A stretch of 64,000 bases of DNA from Tritrichomonas foetus (lineage: Eukaryota; Parabasalia; Tritrichomonadida; Tritrichomonadidae). The stretch's first letter is position 1, and each line of letters opens with the position of its first letter. The position numbers and the translations under genes are program-made. Below, in pieces: positions 9,818-19,731 of this stretch. The DNA lies in contig MLAK01000904.1 of assembly GCA_001839685.1 (NCBI GenBank), forward strand, positions 64,802 to 128,801. The letters run 5' to 3'. The notes beneath the pieces were generated by a model that saw only the letters and a program-made list of their open reading frames with translations, was not told the origin of the DNA and made no database searches.

Positions 9818-10066
9818 ATGGGTAAAACAATTAATAAAGTTATTAGTATATGTCACAATTCATTTGCACGTAAATATTCACATTTAAAATTGAATCATAT
9901 GCGAGTGGAAATAAAGATAATACAATGATAATGCATATTATAATTTACATAAATGTAAAAGTGAAAATGGATGTGATTATAAATTTTTGAATGAATATTT
10001 TGATATTCATGACATAAAAGGTGCCGAATTGATGATAACATTTATGATGAATTAAACGAAATGTAA
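9818..10066 (+). pseudogene. Zinc-finger-like fragment, frameshifted
   Basis: An ATG at 9818 opens MGKTINKVISICHNSFARKY and continues SHLKLNHM, resembling part of a C2H2 finger. After a TGA at 9926 another frame carries CKSENGCDYKFLNEYFDIHD, again with Cys and His at finger-like spacing, and a third frame ends DDNIYDELNEM before TAA at 10064. At least two frame changes separate these parts. Zinc-finger ancestry is an inference from spacing; the piece is too short for a firm call. Confidence 0.3.
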
Positions 10067-10095
10067 TTTTGAGTGGGGGTGGCACACTAGCTGTA

Positions 10096-10800
10096 CTATA
10101 GTTCATCATGCCACTCGGATGCATATCTACTACTTATTCTTGTGTTAGCTCTGTTCACTGGGATATGGATGACATCATCGGCCCAACTTGGCACAATGTA
10201 ATTCACTTTTTGTGTGTATATATATTCTGAATAGCCAATTTCGTCGATATTAGCAATTAATGGGGAGGGTATATCTTTTATATATTGAGAGATAGCCTGA
10301 TAATAGATATCAATTTCTTCAGATGGACAAGATACAAGTTTACCTTCCATTGGAATACCCTGCAGTATTTTTATTTCTTTATCTTTCCTGACCATAGCTC
10401 CTAGTGTATCTGGTAAGATGTCTATTCCTAGTTCGTTGTGAAGCTACATTGATAAGCTTTGATATGTAGAAATCACCTGATTTTGACAATTTTCAGCAAC
10501 TTTTATCTTTAGATGATTTAAATACTCCTCATTAATGATTGTCTCCTTCCCCAAAGTGGGTATCACATGGTGTTGGATCTTTCATTCATTGATGGCAATG
10601 ATTGCTTACAGTGCCACCGGCTTTGCGACAAATTTTCCCAATAAAGGCAAAAGGAACCCAGTTCCAAAAATTTTATCTGTCGAATCTCATATATAGATAA
10701 TTTACTGTCGGAATATTTCCAATGAAGTTGACCCTTCTAGTACTGCTACCAATGCCTTTCTTTTTTCAAGGGAGACTTCCTCTAATATTGATATGTCCAT
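10096..10800 (-). pseudogene. DDE-type transposase pseudogene, five in-frame stops, C-terminus missing
   Basis: From an ATG at 10800 one frame runs to 10096 without any frameshift but with five in-frame stops (TAA, TGA, TAA, TGA, TAG). The start, EVSLEKRKALVAVLEG, resembles the helix-turn-helix of Tc1/mariner- or pogo-like transposases. The last part, PSPLIANIDEIGYSEYIYTQ then VPSW and IHIPVNRANTRISS, resembles the strand carrying the first catalytic Asp (NxDExG) and its downstream block in trichomonad DDE transposases. The frame then breaks off, so the second Asp and the last acidic residue are missing. The longest uninterrupted piece is 10096-10395. I could not find clear terminal inverted repeats. 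This is a dead copy; the exact superfamily is uncertain. Confidence 0.6.
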
Positions 10801-10997
10801 TTCATCTATATTAACGGGCTTTATGATCATGCAAAGTCATTTGGGTTTTTTAAACAAACATAGTAAATTCTTTTGTTGACAGCTTTTTCGGCCGCTGACA
10901 GTTTTATCTGCCAACTCAATTTTAATATTTATAGCGATAAGTAAAAAAATTTCAATCCACTTTACCTTACTATTTCGCCTCAAAATTGACCATAAAG

Positions 10998-12170
10998 ATG
11001 GATCCAAATCCTCTGATATCAGATTTTGAGGATGTTGGACCTACAGTTATTGAAGATATATTCAATCCAGCTTTCCCTTTAATATCGCGCAGTTATACAA
11101 ATGTTAATTTACTATATGGACCAAAACATTGGGACTTTAAAAATTGGAATCCTACTTTTGGCGAAATTTCGCGATATAGAGTTAAAAAAAGAATCGGTAA
11201 AGGAAGCTATTCAGAGGTTTACATTGGATTACAAGACAGCATTTCACCATGTGCAATCAAAATTTTGAGACCAGATAACAACGATAAAATTCGACGAGAA
11301 CTTAAAATATTAGATATCATGAGTACTAGCGAAAATGTTGTGAATTTTTGGGATGTCACATTTGATCGTCATTTTGGCTTAATTTCGATAATTACCGAAT
11401 TTTGTGACAATTCTGATTGGATGAAAGCTTATCGTCGTATGTCTATTGCAGACATTAGAAATTATATGTATCGTCTTCTCGACGCTTTGAAGCATGCTCA
11501 CTCACATGGAATTATGCATCGTGATGTCAAACCATCAAGTGTTTTATTCTCACCTAAAACTAAAGTAGTTAAATTGGCTGATTGGGGCTTTGCTGAATTT
11601 TATCATCCACTTCGTAAATATTCCACTCGCATTGGAACAAAGTATTATAAATCACCAGAATTACTGCTTGGTTTCGGCTATTATGATTATTCTATTGATA
11701 TTTGGGCAGCCGGTATAATGTTTGTGGAAATGTTAACTAAAAATTTTAATTTATTTACAATAAATGATGATAATGAGCACCTATTGGATATTGCGAAGCT
11801 TTTTGGTGGAAAACAATTGATTGATATGATAGAAAAATATCAAATTAAAGTGAACGATGGTTTATTTCAAAAACTGAATACAATTCATGGAAATGGACTA
11901 ACTCAGCTTTTTTCGTCATTGAGAAATAAAAGTTTAGATTCTTATGCAATTGAACTTGCTGTAAAAATGTGTAAAATTGATCGAAAAGAAAGAATAACAG
12001 CTCAAGAGGCGCTTAATGATCCATTTTTTGCATCATTCCAATACGACTATTTGGAAGTGCCATCATCAGAGCAAAGACTCATGGATAATCAACTATGTCC
12101 CCCTTACATTACATTCAAAAATGATGCTAATCACAATCATCCTTATGTTGCTGATGAAACATTGCTATAA
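10998..12170 (+). CDS. CK2-alpha-like protein kinase with substituted catalytic-loop Asn
   Basis: 390 aa from the first ATG (10998). The order of motifs is that of casein kinase 2 alpha: an N-terminal LYGPKHWDF segment near residues 39-47, Gly loop GKGSYSEV at 67-74, Lys88 in AIKIL, Glu101, HRDVKPSS at 174-181, the CK2-type DWG (Asp195) in place of DFG, AEFYHP at 199-204, and YDYSIDIWAAG near 229-239. CK2 is a constitutively active acidophilic Ser/Thr kinase of nucleus and cytoplasm. The residue that should be Asn in HRDxKxxN, which helps coordinate metal, is Ser181. The spacing from DWG to SPE is normal. It may be a low-activity or specialised paralogue rather than the main CK2 subunit. It begins just right of the decayed-gene island and is itself intact. 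Confidence 0.85.
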   Translation: MDPNPLISDFEDVGPTVIEDIFNPAFPLISRSYTNVNLLYGPKHWDFKNWNPTFGEISRYRVKKRIGKGSYSEVYIGLQDSISPCAIKILRPDNNDKIRRELKILDIMSTSENVVNFWDVTFDRHFGLISIITEFCDNSDWMKAYRRMSIADIRNYMYRLLDALKHAHSHGIMHRDVKPSSVLFSPKTKVVKLADWGFAEFYHPLRKYSTRIGTKYYKSPELLLGFGYYDYSIDIWAAGIMFVEMLTKNFNLFTINDDNEHLLDIAKLFGGKQLIDMIEKYQIKVNDGLFQKLNTIHGNGLTQLFSSLRNKSLDSYAIELAVKMCKIDRKERITAQEALNDPFFASFQYDYLEVPSSEQRLMDNQLCPPYITFKNDANHNHPYVADETLL

Positions 12171-12432
12171 TCAATTTAGTTTAGGTTTTATTTGTTTGAA
12201 TATTAATGTTTTTAATTAAATTACCTGTTTAAAATTTTATCTAAGATATCGTTTTATTTATTCATTTTGTTTTAATCTAATAAGTTTTAATGTAACTTTC
12301 TTTGTCATGATTTTCATATTGAATGATGTTGGGAATTGTTTTGGCCTTTATTATCACATTTTAATAAATAATTAAAATGAAAAAAGATTACTGATTTAAA
12401 AACAATTTACTTAATAAGCAAAACAATAAAAC

Positions 12433-13950
12433 TTATGAAAAAGCGGCAATTGCATCAACTACCGCTTGGTAAGTCGAAATTACTGCGACAACAACTCCAA
12501 AAACTGCAAATAAAATGCACAAAATGTTCTTATAGTTATATATTTTTTCGCCTGAAACTTTGATCCACATGATTGATGGGAAAACAAAATCGACAACACA
12601 TCCACCTATGGCTCCACCAATTGCAAGTGCTGGCTTAGCATTTGCCATAAACATTGCAACAAGAAGAGGAATTCCATTCGTTAGACATAAAACAATCAAA
12701 CGTTTCCACCAAACAATGTAATCAACGCGACAATCACTAAAACAGAGTTGAGACCAAGAAACCATGGTGGATTGACCAACAGCAGGATAAGCAAAACTGA
12801 CAACCAAAAAGAATGCAACTCTGACACAAGTGATAAGTTTGTCATTATCTGCATAATTTTGCATTATGTTGGCCAATGTATCTTCACCGAATTGAAGATA
12901 GCCAAACAATCCAGGAATGAGAACTAAAAGGAAACAAAGTAAAATGGCACCAAAACTGACTCTCGTCCTCCTCTTCACATTTTTATCAAATTGTTGGAAA
13001 ATAGGGAGACAAACAATTGGTAATGCAAAAGCAAGACCATAAATAGCAAGTGATGAAAACAAATTAAGATTAAGAATTGATAATTTCACAGTTTGAGAAA
13101 TGCCATCAACTTTGAATTTCATCACTGCTTTGACAACCATAGAAATCCCGAAGAAGATGATTGAAAATACAGTAACTGGTGCACAATATCTTAAATAAAA
13201 TCTGTTTCTGGGGATAGTCATTGCAATAGGTAATACTAAAGCATAGATGCCGATCACTACTGCTCTTTTCATTAATGATTCAGTTATATTAATTCCGCCT
13301 AGAGCAAACCAAGATTCAAGCATATTTCCTCCTAAAATCAAATAAGCTAATTGTGCGGCAACTAAGAAAAATAAGGAAAGTATAGATAAAGATAATGAAC
13401 CAGCTTTCCCAAGAACATTTGAGGCCATATCTGGTAGGCCAATAGAATTTGTTTCATATTGAAGATACACTACCATATATGTAGCAATGAATGAAAGTAC
13501 TGCCATTAAAACCAAAAGCAAAATTGATGGAATTATTCCTGTATTGGTGAAAGAATTAGGAACTGATAGAATTCCTGCACCCATTAAAGAATTGAGAAGT
13601 GACATCACTTGTGAAAATGAACTAACCGTTGGTTTCGTCTTTTTATCATTGCATGTTTCATCTTTTTCATCATTACTATCTTCTTCTAACTCGTCATAAT
13701 GCTCTTCACATACTCTTTCAAATTCATGCTTCATTGGGTCGATAGGATGTTCAACACCATCAACATGAATGGGAAGTCCATCATTTCCAATGAGGATTTG
13801 AGAATGATTGACGGCTGAAGATGGCAAATTTGTAGTTGATTGAATTGAACCATCTTCGAGATCTTTTTTGGGAGGTGAAAGTGAATCTGTATCACTTATA
13901 TCATTGAGTGGAATTCCTAAATCATCGTTTTGTTTGAGAGCCTTTTCCAT
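12433..13950 (-). CDS. Amino acid/auxin permease (AAAP, SLC38-like) transporter
   Basis: 505 aa. An acidic, Ser-rich cytoplasmic N-terminus of about 110 residues precedes about 11 hydrophobic helices. The first carries SQVMSLLNSLMGAGILSVPN, close to the consensus start of AAAP/SLC36/SLC38 transporters (N..xGxGIL..P). These are proton- or sodium-coupled neutral amino acid transporters of plasma membrane or lysosome. The helix pattern continues to the C-terminus, which ends within a few residues of the last helix. Trichomonads take up amino acids from the host, and AAAP genes are abundant in their genomes. Substrate and membrane cannot be inferred. It is convergent with the kinase gene (262 bases between stops). 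The ATG at 13950 is the first in frame. Confidence 0.9.
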   Translation of the reverse strand: MEKALKQNDDLGIPLNDISDTDSLSPPKKDLEDGSIQSTTNLPSSAVNHSQILIGNDGLPIHVDGVEHPIDPMKHEFERVCEEHYDELEEDSNDEKDETCNDKKTKPTVSSFSQVMSLLNSLMGAGILSVPNSFTNTGIIPSILLLVLMAVLSFIATYMVVYLQYETNSIGLPDMASNVLGKAGSLSLSILSLFFLVAAQLAYLILGGNMLESWFALGGINITESLMKRAVVIGIYALVLPIAMTIPRNRFYLRYCAPVTVFSIIFFGISMVVKAVMKFKVDGISQTVKLSILNLNLFSSLAIYGLAFALPIVCLPIFQQFDKNVKRRTRVSFGAILLCFLLVLIPGLFGYLQFGEDTLANIMQNYADNDKLITCVRVAFFLVVSFAYPAVGQSTMVSWSQLCFSDCRVDYIVWWKRLIVLCLTNGIPLLVAMFMANAKPALAIGGAIGGCVVDFVFPSIMWIKVSGEKIYNYKNILCILFAVFGVVVAVISTYQAVVDAIAAFS

Positions 13951-14477
13951 TCAGGTGAAGAAACCAATAAATAATTTGATAATGTTAGTCTGTGATTTTG
14001 AGAGCATTCACAATTTTATTATTTAAAATTCTGATAGATGCTTTCAATTCATCAAGAGGATACTTTAGAAAATTCAATTGTTATAAAATAGACGATACGA
14101 TAAAAGATAAGAATTTCACAGTGATTTTTCCGTTAAAAAATCAGATTCACCATACCATAATTGATAAAAGATATATAAGATTGTTTTCATATTAAATATA
14201 ATTAATAATATATTATATATCAATGAATTCAAAACAGATATTCTAAATTCTAGTATATGTCAAGTTATCATTATTTTTCACAATCATTGGAAATGATACA
14301 TTTTATCTTCTTACTGACGATGTATTTTCGAAAGTTTTTAAAAAGAATATTTTCCAAATAGTGTTATGAATATTGAATGATAAGTATATACTTCAACGAG
14401 AAGCGAATTACAGATTAAAAATCTATGCAATTTCTTTTGAAAAAGCTTGATTTTCAGAAGATATTTGTTCATTTGAA
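13951..14477. other. Divergent intergenic region
   Basis: 527 bases between divergent genes, so it holds both promoters. A short plus-strand open frame (13992-14195) has no coding character. A TCATTTG motif lies next to the right-hand start. Confidence 0.5.
14469..14475 (+). promoter_or_regulatory. Initiator-like TCATTTG
   Basis: TCATTTG ends two bases before the ATG at 14478 and matches the TCA-Y-T core of the trichomonad Inr. If used, the 5' UTR would be under ten bases. Confidence 0.35.
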
Positions 14478-15194
14478 ATGAAGTTTTCTTTTCGCGAAAA
14501 TGTCATTGAGTTTTTTGGAAAATTCCCTGAGGAGCATTTGACAAGTATTTTCAATTCAATCCTCTTTCAAAAATGGCTAAATGAAATTGATGAAACAATT
14601 CATTTGGAAAAAATTGAATTACAAACTTTTTCTCTGAATGAAAAAGGAGAACCCACTTATATCAAATTGGACACAGTTTCAACTCGTTTTGGTCAAGTGT
14701 TTCCACGAGTTGTTGTCATTGAAGGGAACTCTTTCTCAATTTTAATGATTTTCATCGAAAGTGAAACTAAAAAAGAATACATTTTGTTAGAACATAAATT
14801 TGTGATTTCGACAGGTGAATTTTTAAACGTGATTCCATATCAAATCACAAATGATAAAGTTCCAACACAACAATTGGTTTCTGAATATGTTTTGAATACT
14901 TTTGGTCTCCAAATTTCACCAGACAAATATATGGATTTGATTCAATCCACAGTAGATGAAAAATATCATTCAATTCATCCTTTCTGTGGGCCTAGTTTCA
15001 CAAATAATTTCATCTTTTTGGTGAAAACAGAACTAAAAAATGAAGAAATTTGGAAATTTGACAACAAAGAGGTGTCCCCAAATGTAACTTTGAAAATTAT
15101 CCCTTTTGATGAGTACTCAAATCATGTTCATGACATGTTATCAATGTCTCCGCTGGTTTATTATCGGCAATATAAAGATAAAAATGTTTTTTAA
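14478..15194 (+). CDS. Possible Nudix-fold protein with degenerate Nudix box
   Basis: 238 aa, no signal peptide or membrane segment. The middle, SILMIFIESETKKEYILLEH then TGEFLNVIPYQI and LVSEYVLNTFGL, follows the strand-loop-helix order of ADP-sugar pyrophosphatase-type Nudix hydrolases (strand, G-x-E/P-G, then the helix REUxEExGU). The helix that should carry the catalytic Glu pair instead reads NT, so Mg-dependent hydrolysis is doubtful. Either it is a non-catalytic Nudix-fold protein or the resemblance is accidental. It is intact (starts with ATG, ends TAAA) and coding in appearance. Treat the function as unknown. Confidence 0.4.
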   Translation: MKFSFRENVIEFFGKFPEEHLTSIFNSILFQKWLNEIDETIHLEKIELQTFSLNEKGEPTYIKLDTVSTRFGQVFPRVVVIEGNSFSILMIFIESETKKEYILLEHKFVISTGEFLNVIPYQITNDKVPTQQLVSEYVLNTFGLQISPDKYMDLIQSTVDEKYHSIHPFCGPSFTNNFIFLVKTELKNEEIWKFDNKEVSPNVTLKIIPFDEYSNHVHDMLSMSPLVYYRQYKDKNVF

Positions 15195-16281
15195 AATTGT
15201 AAAAGAATAATAATTTTATTTATTTTAATAATCACTAATCATATTCGTCATAATCATGGTAATGATAACAACAACAATAATAATAAAACACAATTCAATA
15301 TTTGATTCTATTGAACACAAAATAGAATTATTGTACTATATTGATATATCTTAAAATCATTGGATTTGAAAAACAATGAATTTAAGATGATTTATGATGA
15401 TTGAATTTTTATTAATGTAAAATGTTATTTTACTTAAATGTTGTCATAGGAAAAAGTTAATCAGATTCCTTGATTATGGAGTTGATGTATATTCTAAATG
15501 CGTTGATGAAGTTTATTTATGATTTGGTGTTTCCCAATCAATGAATCTAAACAAAATCACCAAAAAATAATTTAATAGATCATCATATCAGATTTCTTTA
15601 TCATGAATGTTTTTTGATTTTCCAATTGATCAATATCAACGAATCGATTCTTATATTATTATGAAAAAAGGATATCAATTCCAGATGATTTACTAGAAAT
15701 TCATACTAATCTATGAAACCAGAGTTGAATACATTCTTATTTCGATTAATTGTGAAAAAGTTAGCAATATATTTAATGTAATTTCATGAATAGTATTTAA
15801 ATTATGAGTTTTTAGTTAGCAATTAATCGCTTAATGTCTTTTCTCTTTTTTATTTGGGAAAATTCATTTGATTAGCAAGAAATAACAATGATACATTAAT
15901 TATCTCAGAAAATAATCATTACAAATTTGAATGACTCATCCCAATTTCGCAAAAATATATGAATGAAGATTTATCTTCGCTTCATGTATCTAAACTGACA
16001 ATCCAATTGTATAAAACCTTTTTTATGATCAATTAATAAAATAATTTCATTATAATGAAAGACAAAACATTGACAATATGTCAATAATGCACGCACTAAC
16101 TTTGTTCGACTTGTAAACCGTTATAGTCTGATTGAGAGACAGAAATAGTGATTTGAATTATGATCATTGAATATCCATACTAAAGTCGGAATATGTTTTC
16201 TAAAATTGTTAGAATTTAGACTAAATTTGAATAGAAATTATCATATTCAAATTTTATTTTTTATTTCTTTCACAATTATTC
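15195..16281. other. Long intergenic region upstream of the subtilase
   Basis: 1,087 bases, very AT-rich. It contains the 3' end of the Nudix-like gene and the subtilase promoter. I see no gene, RNA or obvious repeat. A TCACAATT motif lies at 16270-16277, just before the subtilase ATG, and could be its Inr. Confidence 0.5.
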
Positions 16282-19200
16282 ATGTTAAGTTTCTTGTTAT
16301 TCACAGCATTAAGCACATTCACAACAAGAGATGGGAAATTTGTGGATTTCAATCAGAAAGAAAGAAAGTCAAAATCGGTGAGAGAAAAAGGATGGTATTT
16401 CATCCAATTCCAAGAACAAATCAATTATGACCAACTTCGGAATAAATATGGAATTCCTATTGGACTGGAAAACAAACTTTTAGGTAAAATTTATAAAGTC
16501 TTTTTAACATCAAGACAAGTTTCAGTTCTGAAACGAATATTTCACGCAAGAGTCATTGAATTTAGAAACAAAGATAAATTAACTCAAAATTCACAAATTC
16601 CTTTTAATGAAGCAACACGAATTTGCCTTTCAGTTGATTCATCATTTCGTTTTTCAGACCATTTTGAAAGCATTTCTAAGAATCCACCAATTTTTAATCC
16701 CAAAGGGAATTTACTTTTTAATAAACATTTTCAACGAACTTATCAAGGTCAAACATTATCACACAAAGATATTCAAAATATAGAAATGAATATGACCGGT
16801 ATTGATTATGATGATTTAAATGTTTTTAGTTACAAAGGAATGAATATTTCACGACTTTCGTCGGATTTAATTGCAATTGATGTTGACGATTTTTTGGGAA
16901 GTGTTAACTTCTTTAAGAACATTGATTCAGTTTCAGATATTTCCCCATGTTCAAGAGTGAAATTGGCTAATCGTTTTCATAACGGAATTCTTCAAGGTTC
17001 ACCAGATCCTGTTCGTTATAATGATCGATGGCGAAATCCACGAATTTATTATGACATTGGCATTAATGGTTCAGGTGAATACGCTTTAGTTTCAGATACT
17101 GGAATTGATGTAAGGCACACATTCTTTTATGATCCTGGAAAAACAGTTCCTTATTACTCTCGCGGAAACCAACATCGAAAAATTGTTTATTACTATAATT
17201 ATAATGGTGATGAAAATGATGATAATGGGCATGGAACTCACACAACTTGTACATGCTTAGGAGCAGCTCTTGATCGAGATTCTGGGATATCAAATTATGA
17301 TGGACAAGCCCCAGGTGCCAAACTTGTTGTTTTCGATGGTTCAGCAATTAACAATTTACTTTTTTTTGTTCCTGATGACATTGCGATCGAAAAAATTATG
17401 ACAGAGGTTCCTGAAACTTCTATTCATTCAGGATCATGGCAAATTGCTGATGAAGTAGATCAGAGTTTCAGAGTCATGATGGAAAAAAGAGAATTTATTA
17501 GTCATCCAAAATTACTCGAAATTATTGCTGCGGGAAATGATGGGCCTAAAGAGCACTCATTAAATACTGCAACAACTTCGAAAAATCTTATTACTGTAGC
17601 AAATGCGTATAATTATGCAAATGAATATAATTTACTCACATTTGAAATCGACTCAACTCTGAAAGCATATGACTTATTGGTGAAATATGATGGAAATGAA
17701 GAAATTGTTGCTGTCAAACATGCATTTTATTCACAAGATCCTTGGCTGGGTGTCAAGGATGCTATGTCTGAATTTACTGTTACATTTAATGAAGAACAGG
17801 CAACAAGAGAGCATTTCGTATTTATGGATACAATAGATTTGAAAAAAACTGACTTGTATAACTCTAAATTAGGTGGAATTATTGTAAACTCGAGAACTAG
17901 TCCCAAAATCGATAAAAATCTCAAAATTCCAGTAATCAGGTTTCCAGTTGGAAAAACAGTTCCTGAAGGAGCGAAAATCCAGCGAAAATTTAATATAGAA
18001 AAATATGAAGATGGAATACATGATAGATCTTCAAGAGGGCCATCAATATATGGAACAATGAAACCTGATGTAGCTGGATATGGTACAGAAATAATAAGTG
18101 CCCGATCCGATAATGGAGCGTATGAAAATTCCTTGTATTTGTGTGCATTTAGCGGAACCTCACAAGCAACACCAATGGTTTCAGGAACAGCATTATTAAT
18201 CAGACAATATGTTAGAGAAAAATTATTAGTTTCACAACCAACTTCAACTCTTGTTCGTTCATTATTAATTTCGGCATGTGATCAAATTTCGAATATTTCG
18301 ACAAAGAAACGCCCTAATAGTTTAAGTGGTCATGGAGTTCCAAGATTAATCAATGTTCTTCCAATTGATACATCATTTAAGTTGCTAGTTTCTAATAGAG
18401 TTGACATATCAAAGAACGAACATTTAGTAAGTGAAATTGATGTTACATCGAAAGATCATGATTTAAGAATTGCGATGTCATATCTTGATGCACCGACAAA
18501 TGCTGCAGGTTATCCAGTTTTACATTGTAATTTAGATTTATATATTGTTTCCCCTAGTCAAAAAGTTATATATGGAAATCATTATGATAATTTACAATCT
18601 GAATATTATTCAACGAATGAACGAATTTTATTAACTAACGATGAAGTTGAAATTGGTAGATATTCCATCCATATTGTTTCATCTGGTGATTTTGGTCAAT
18701 ATTCAACATTTTCATTTTCATTATGCGTTTCTGGAGTTATTCATTCAAATAACATAGAAAGTGATAATTCAAATAGTTTAACATTTGCAAAATCTACGAA
18801 ATGTGATCAATGTTTAAATGGAGGCACATGTGATAATTCTAAACAACTTTGTCAATGCCAAAATGGTTATGTTGGACTTCATTGTCAAATCAAAGAATCA
18901 ACTATATCAAATTCTAAAGGTAAGTCACAAAAATATTCTATTGAAGCTAATGAACTTAAATATTTTATGGTTAAATTGCCAACGGATTATAATGAATATA
19001 AATTAACTTTTAATCCGGTTGATGAGGCTAATTTTTCACATCATTGGTTATGGTATAGTTCTAAATCATTTTCTGTCCCCTTTGAAGCAGAAGAAGTTGT
19101 GCGTTTTCAAATAGGCAATGTTGCAATAACCACTAAAGAAATCACAATTACAAAAGATACATATGTTCCAGGCTCATCCATACATTTTGCTTTTCATAAC

Positions 19201-19731
19201 AATTATCGTTTTCCATTTAAGATTTCCATTACAGTTGATCATGATGGAAACGATGCTGACCTTCCCGATCCAGAACCTGAATCGAAACCAACACAATCAC
19301 CAGCACCAGCACCAACACCAGAACAATCACCAGCACCATCACCAACACCGGAACCAGAACAAACACCAACACCAACACTGGAACAAACACCATCTCAAAC
19401 CAAAGTAGAAATTAAACAAACAAATGGTGACGCTGATGATTATATTTCTCAGATAACATTCGATCAATCCGAAAATGGTCCAGAAAATTCAACAAATGAT
19501 ATTGAAATTACCAATACTAATAACAATGACAATAATAACAATAATAGTAACGATGATAATAATCAAGGATCAGTTCTTCAAGAAGGAGGAATTGCAGGTA
19601 TTGTTATAGGAATCATTATTACCATTTCTATTGGAATCGTAATCACCATCATAATTCTCAAGAAAAAAAATGAAGAACATTCATCTGATAAAGAAATGTC
19701 TCTTGATCTTTCGATGCCTAGTTTTATATAA
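16282..19731 (+). CDS. Membrane-anchored subtilisin-like serine protease (S8) with EGF-like module
   Basis: 1149 aa. A hydrophobic signal peptide covers about residues 1-14. A prodomain-like region precedes a subtilase domain with catalytic Asp272 (SDTGID), His317 (NGHGTH), oxyanion Asn419 (AAGNDGP) and Ser627 (SGTSQATPM), all intact, with a long insert between Asn and Ser. A beta-rich C-terminal domain (about 700-830) resembles prepeptidase or P-domain modules, followed by an EGF-like Cys module starting at residue 841 (CDQCLNGGTCDNSKQLCQC), a Pro/Thr/Gln-rich stalk (about 995-1045), an Asn/Asp-rich spacer, a single transmembrane helix at about 1102-1127 and a short basic-then-acidic tail. 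This predicts a type I surface or lysosomal protease. Trichomonads have a family of such subtilases, some surface-exposed. Stop is TAAA. Confidence 0.93.
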   Translation: MLSFLLFTALSTFTTRDGKFVDFNQKERKSKSVREKGWYFIQFQEQINYDQLRNKYGIPIGLENKLLGKIYKVFLTSRQVSVLKRIFHARVIEFRNKDKLTQNSQIPFNEATRICLSVDSSFRFSDHFESISKNPPIFNPKGNLLFNKHFQRTYQGQTLSHKDIQNIEMNMTGIDYDDLNVFSYKGMNISRLSSDLIAIDVDDFLGSVNFFKNIDSVSDISPCSRVKLANRFHNGILQGSPDPVRYNDRWRNPRIYYDIGINGSGEYALVSDTGIDVRHTFFYDPGKTVPYYSRGNQHRKIVYYYNYNGDENDDNGHGTHTTCTCLGAALDRDSGISNYDGQAPGAKLVVFDGSAINNLLFFVPDDIAIEKIMTEVPETSIHSGSWQIADEVDQSFRVMMEKREFISHPKLLEIIAAGNDGPKEHSLNTATTSKNLITVANAYNYANEYNLLTFEIDSTLKAYDLLVKYDGNEEIVAVKHAFYSQDPWLGVKDAMSEFTVTFNEEQATREHFVFMDTIDLKKTDLYNSKLGGIIVNSRTSPKIDKNLKIPVIRFPVGKTVPEGAKIQRKFNIEKYEDGIHDRSSRGPSIYGTMKPDVAGYGTEIISARSDNGAYENSLYLCAFSGTSQATPMVSGTALLIRQYVREKLLVSQPTSTLVRSLLISACDQISNISTKKRPNSLSGHGVPRLINVLPIDTSFKLLVSNRVDISKNEHLVSEIDVTSKDHDLRIAMSYLDAPTNAAGYPVLHCNLDLYIVSPSQKVIYGNHYDNLQSEYYSTNERILLTNDEVEIGRYSIHIVSSGDFGQYSTFSFSLCVSGVIHSNNIESDNSNSLTFAKSTKCDQCLNGGTCDNSKQLCQCQNGYVGLHCQIKESTISNSKGKSQKYSIEANELKYFMVKLPTDYNEYKLTFNPVDEANFSHHWLWYSSKSFSVPFEAEEVVRFQIGNVAITTKEITITKDTYVPGSSIHFAFHNNYRFPFKISITVDHDGNDADLPDPEPESKPTQSPAPAPTPEQSPAPSPTPEPEQTPTPTLEQTPSQTKVEIKQTNGDADDYISQITFDQSENGPENSTNDIEITNTNNNDNNNNNSNDDNNQGSVLQEGGIAGIVIGIIITISIGIVITIIILKKKNEEHSSDKEMSLDLSMPSFI

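Noticed and set aside
19163..19408. His/Gln/Asn-rich frame overlapping the subtilase stalk
   Set aside because: It is the +1 shadow of the Pro/Thr/Gln repeat coding sequence.
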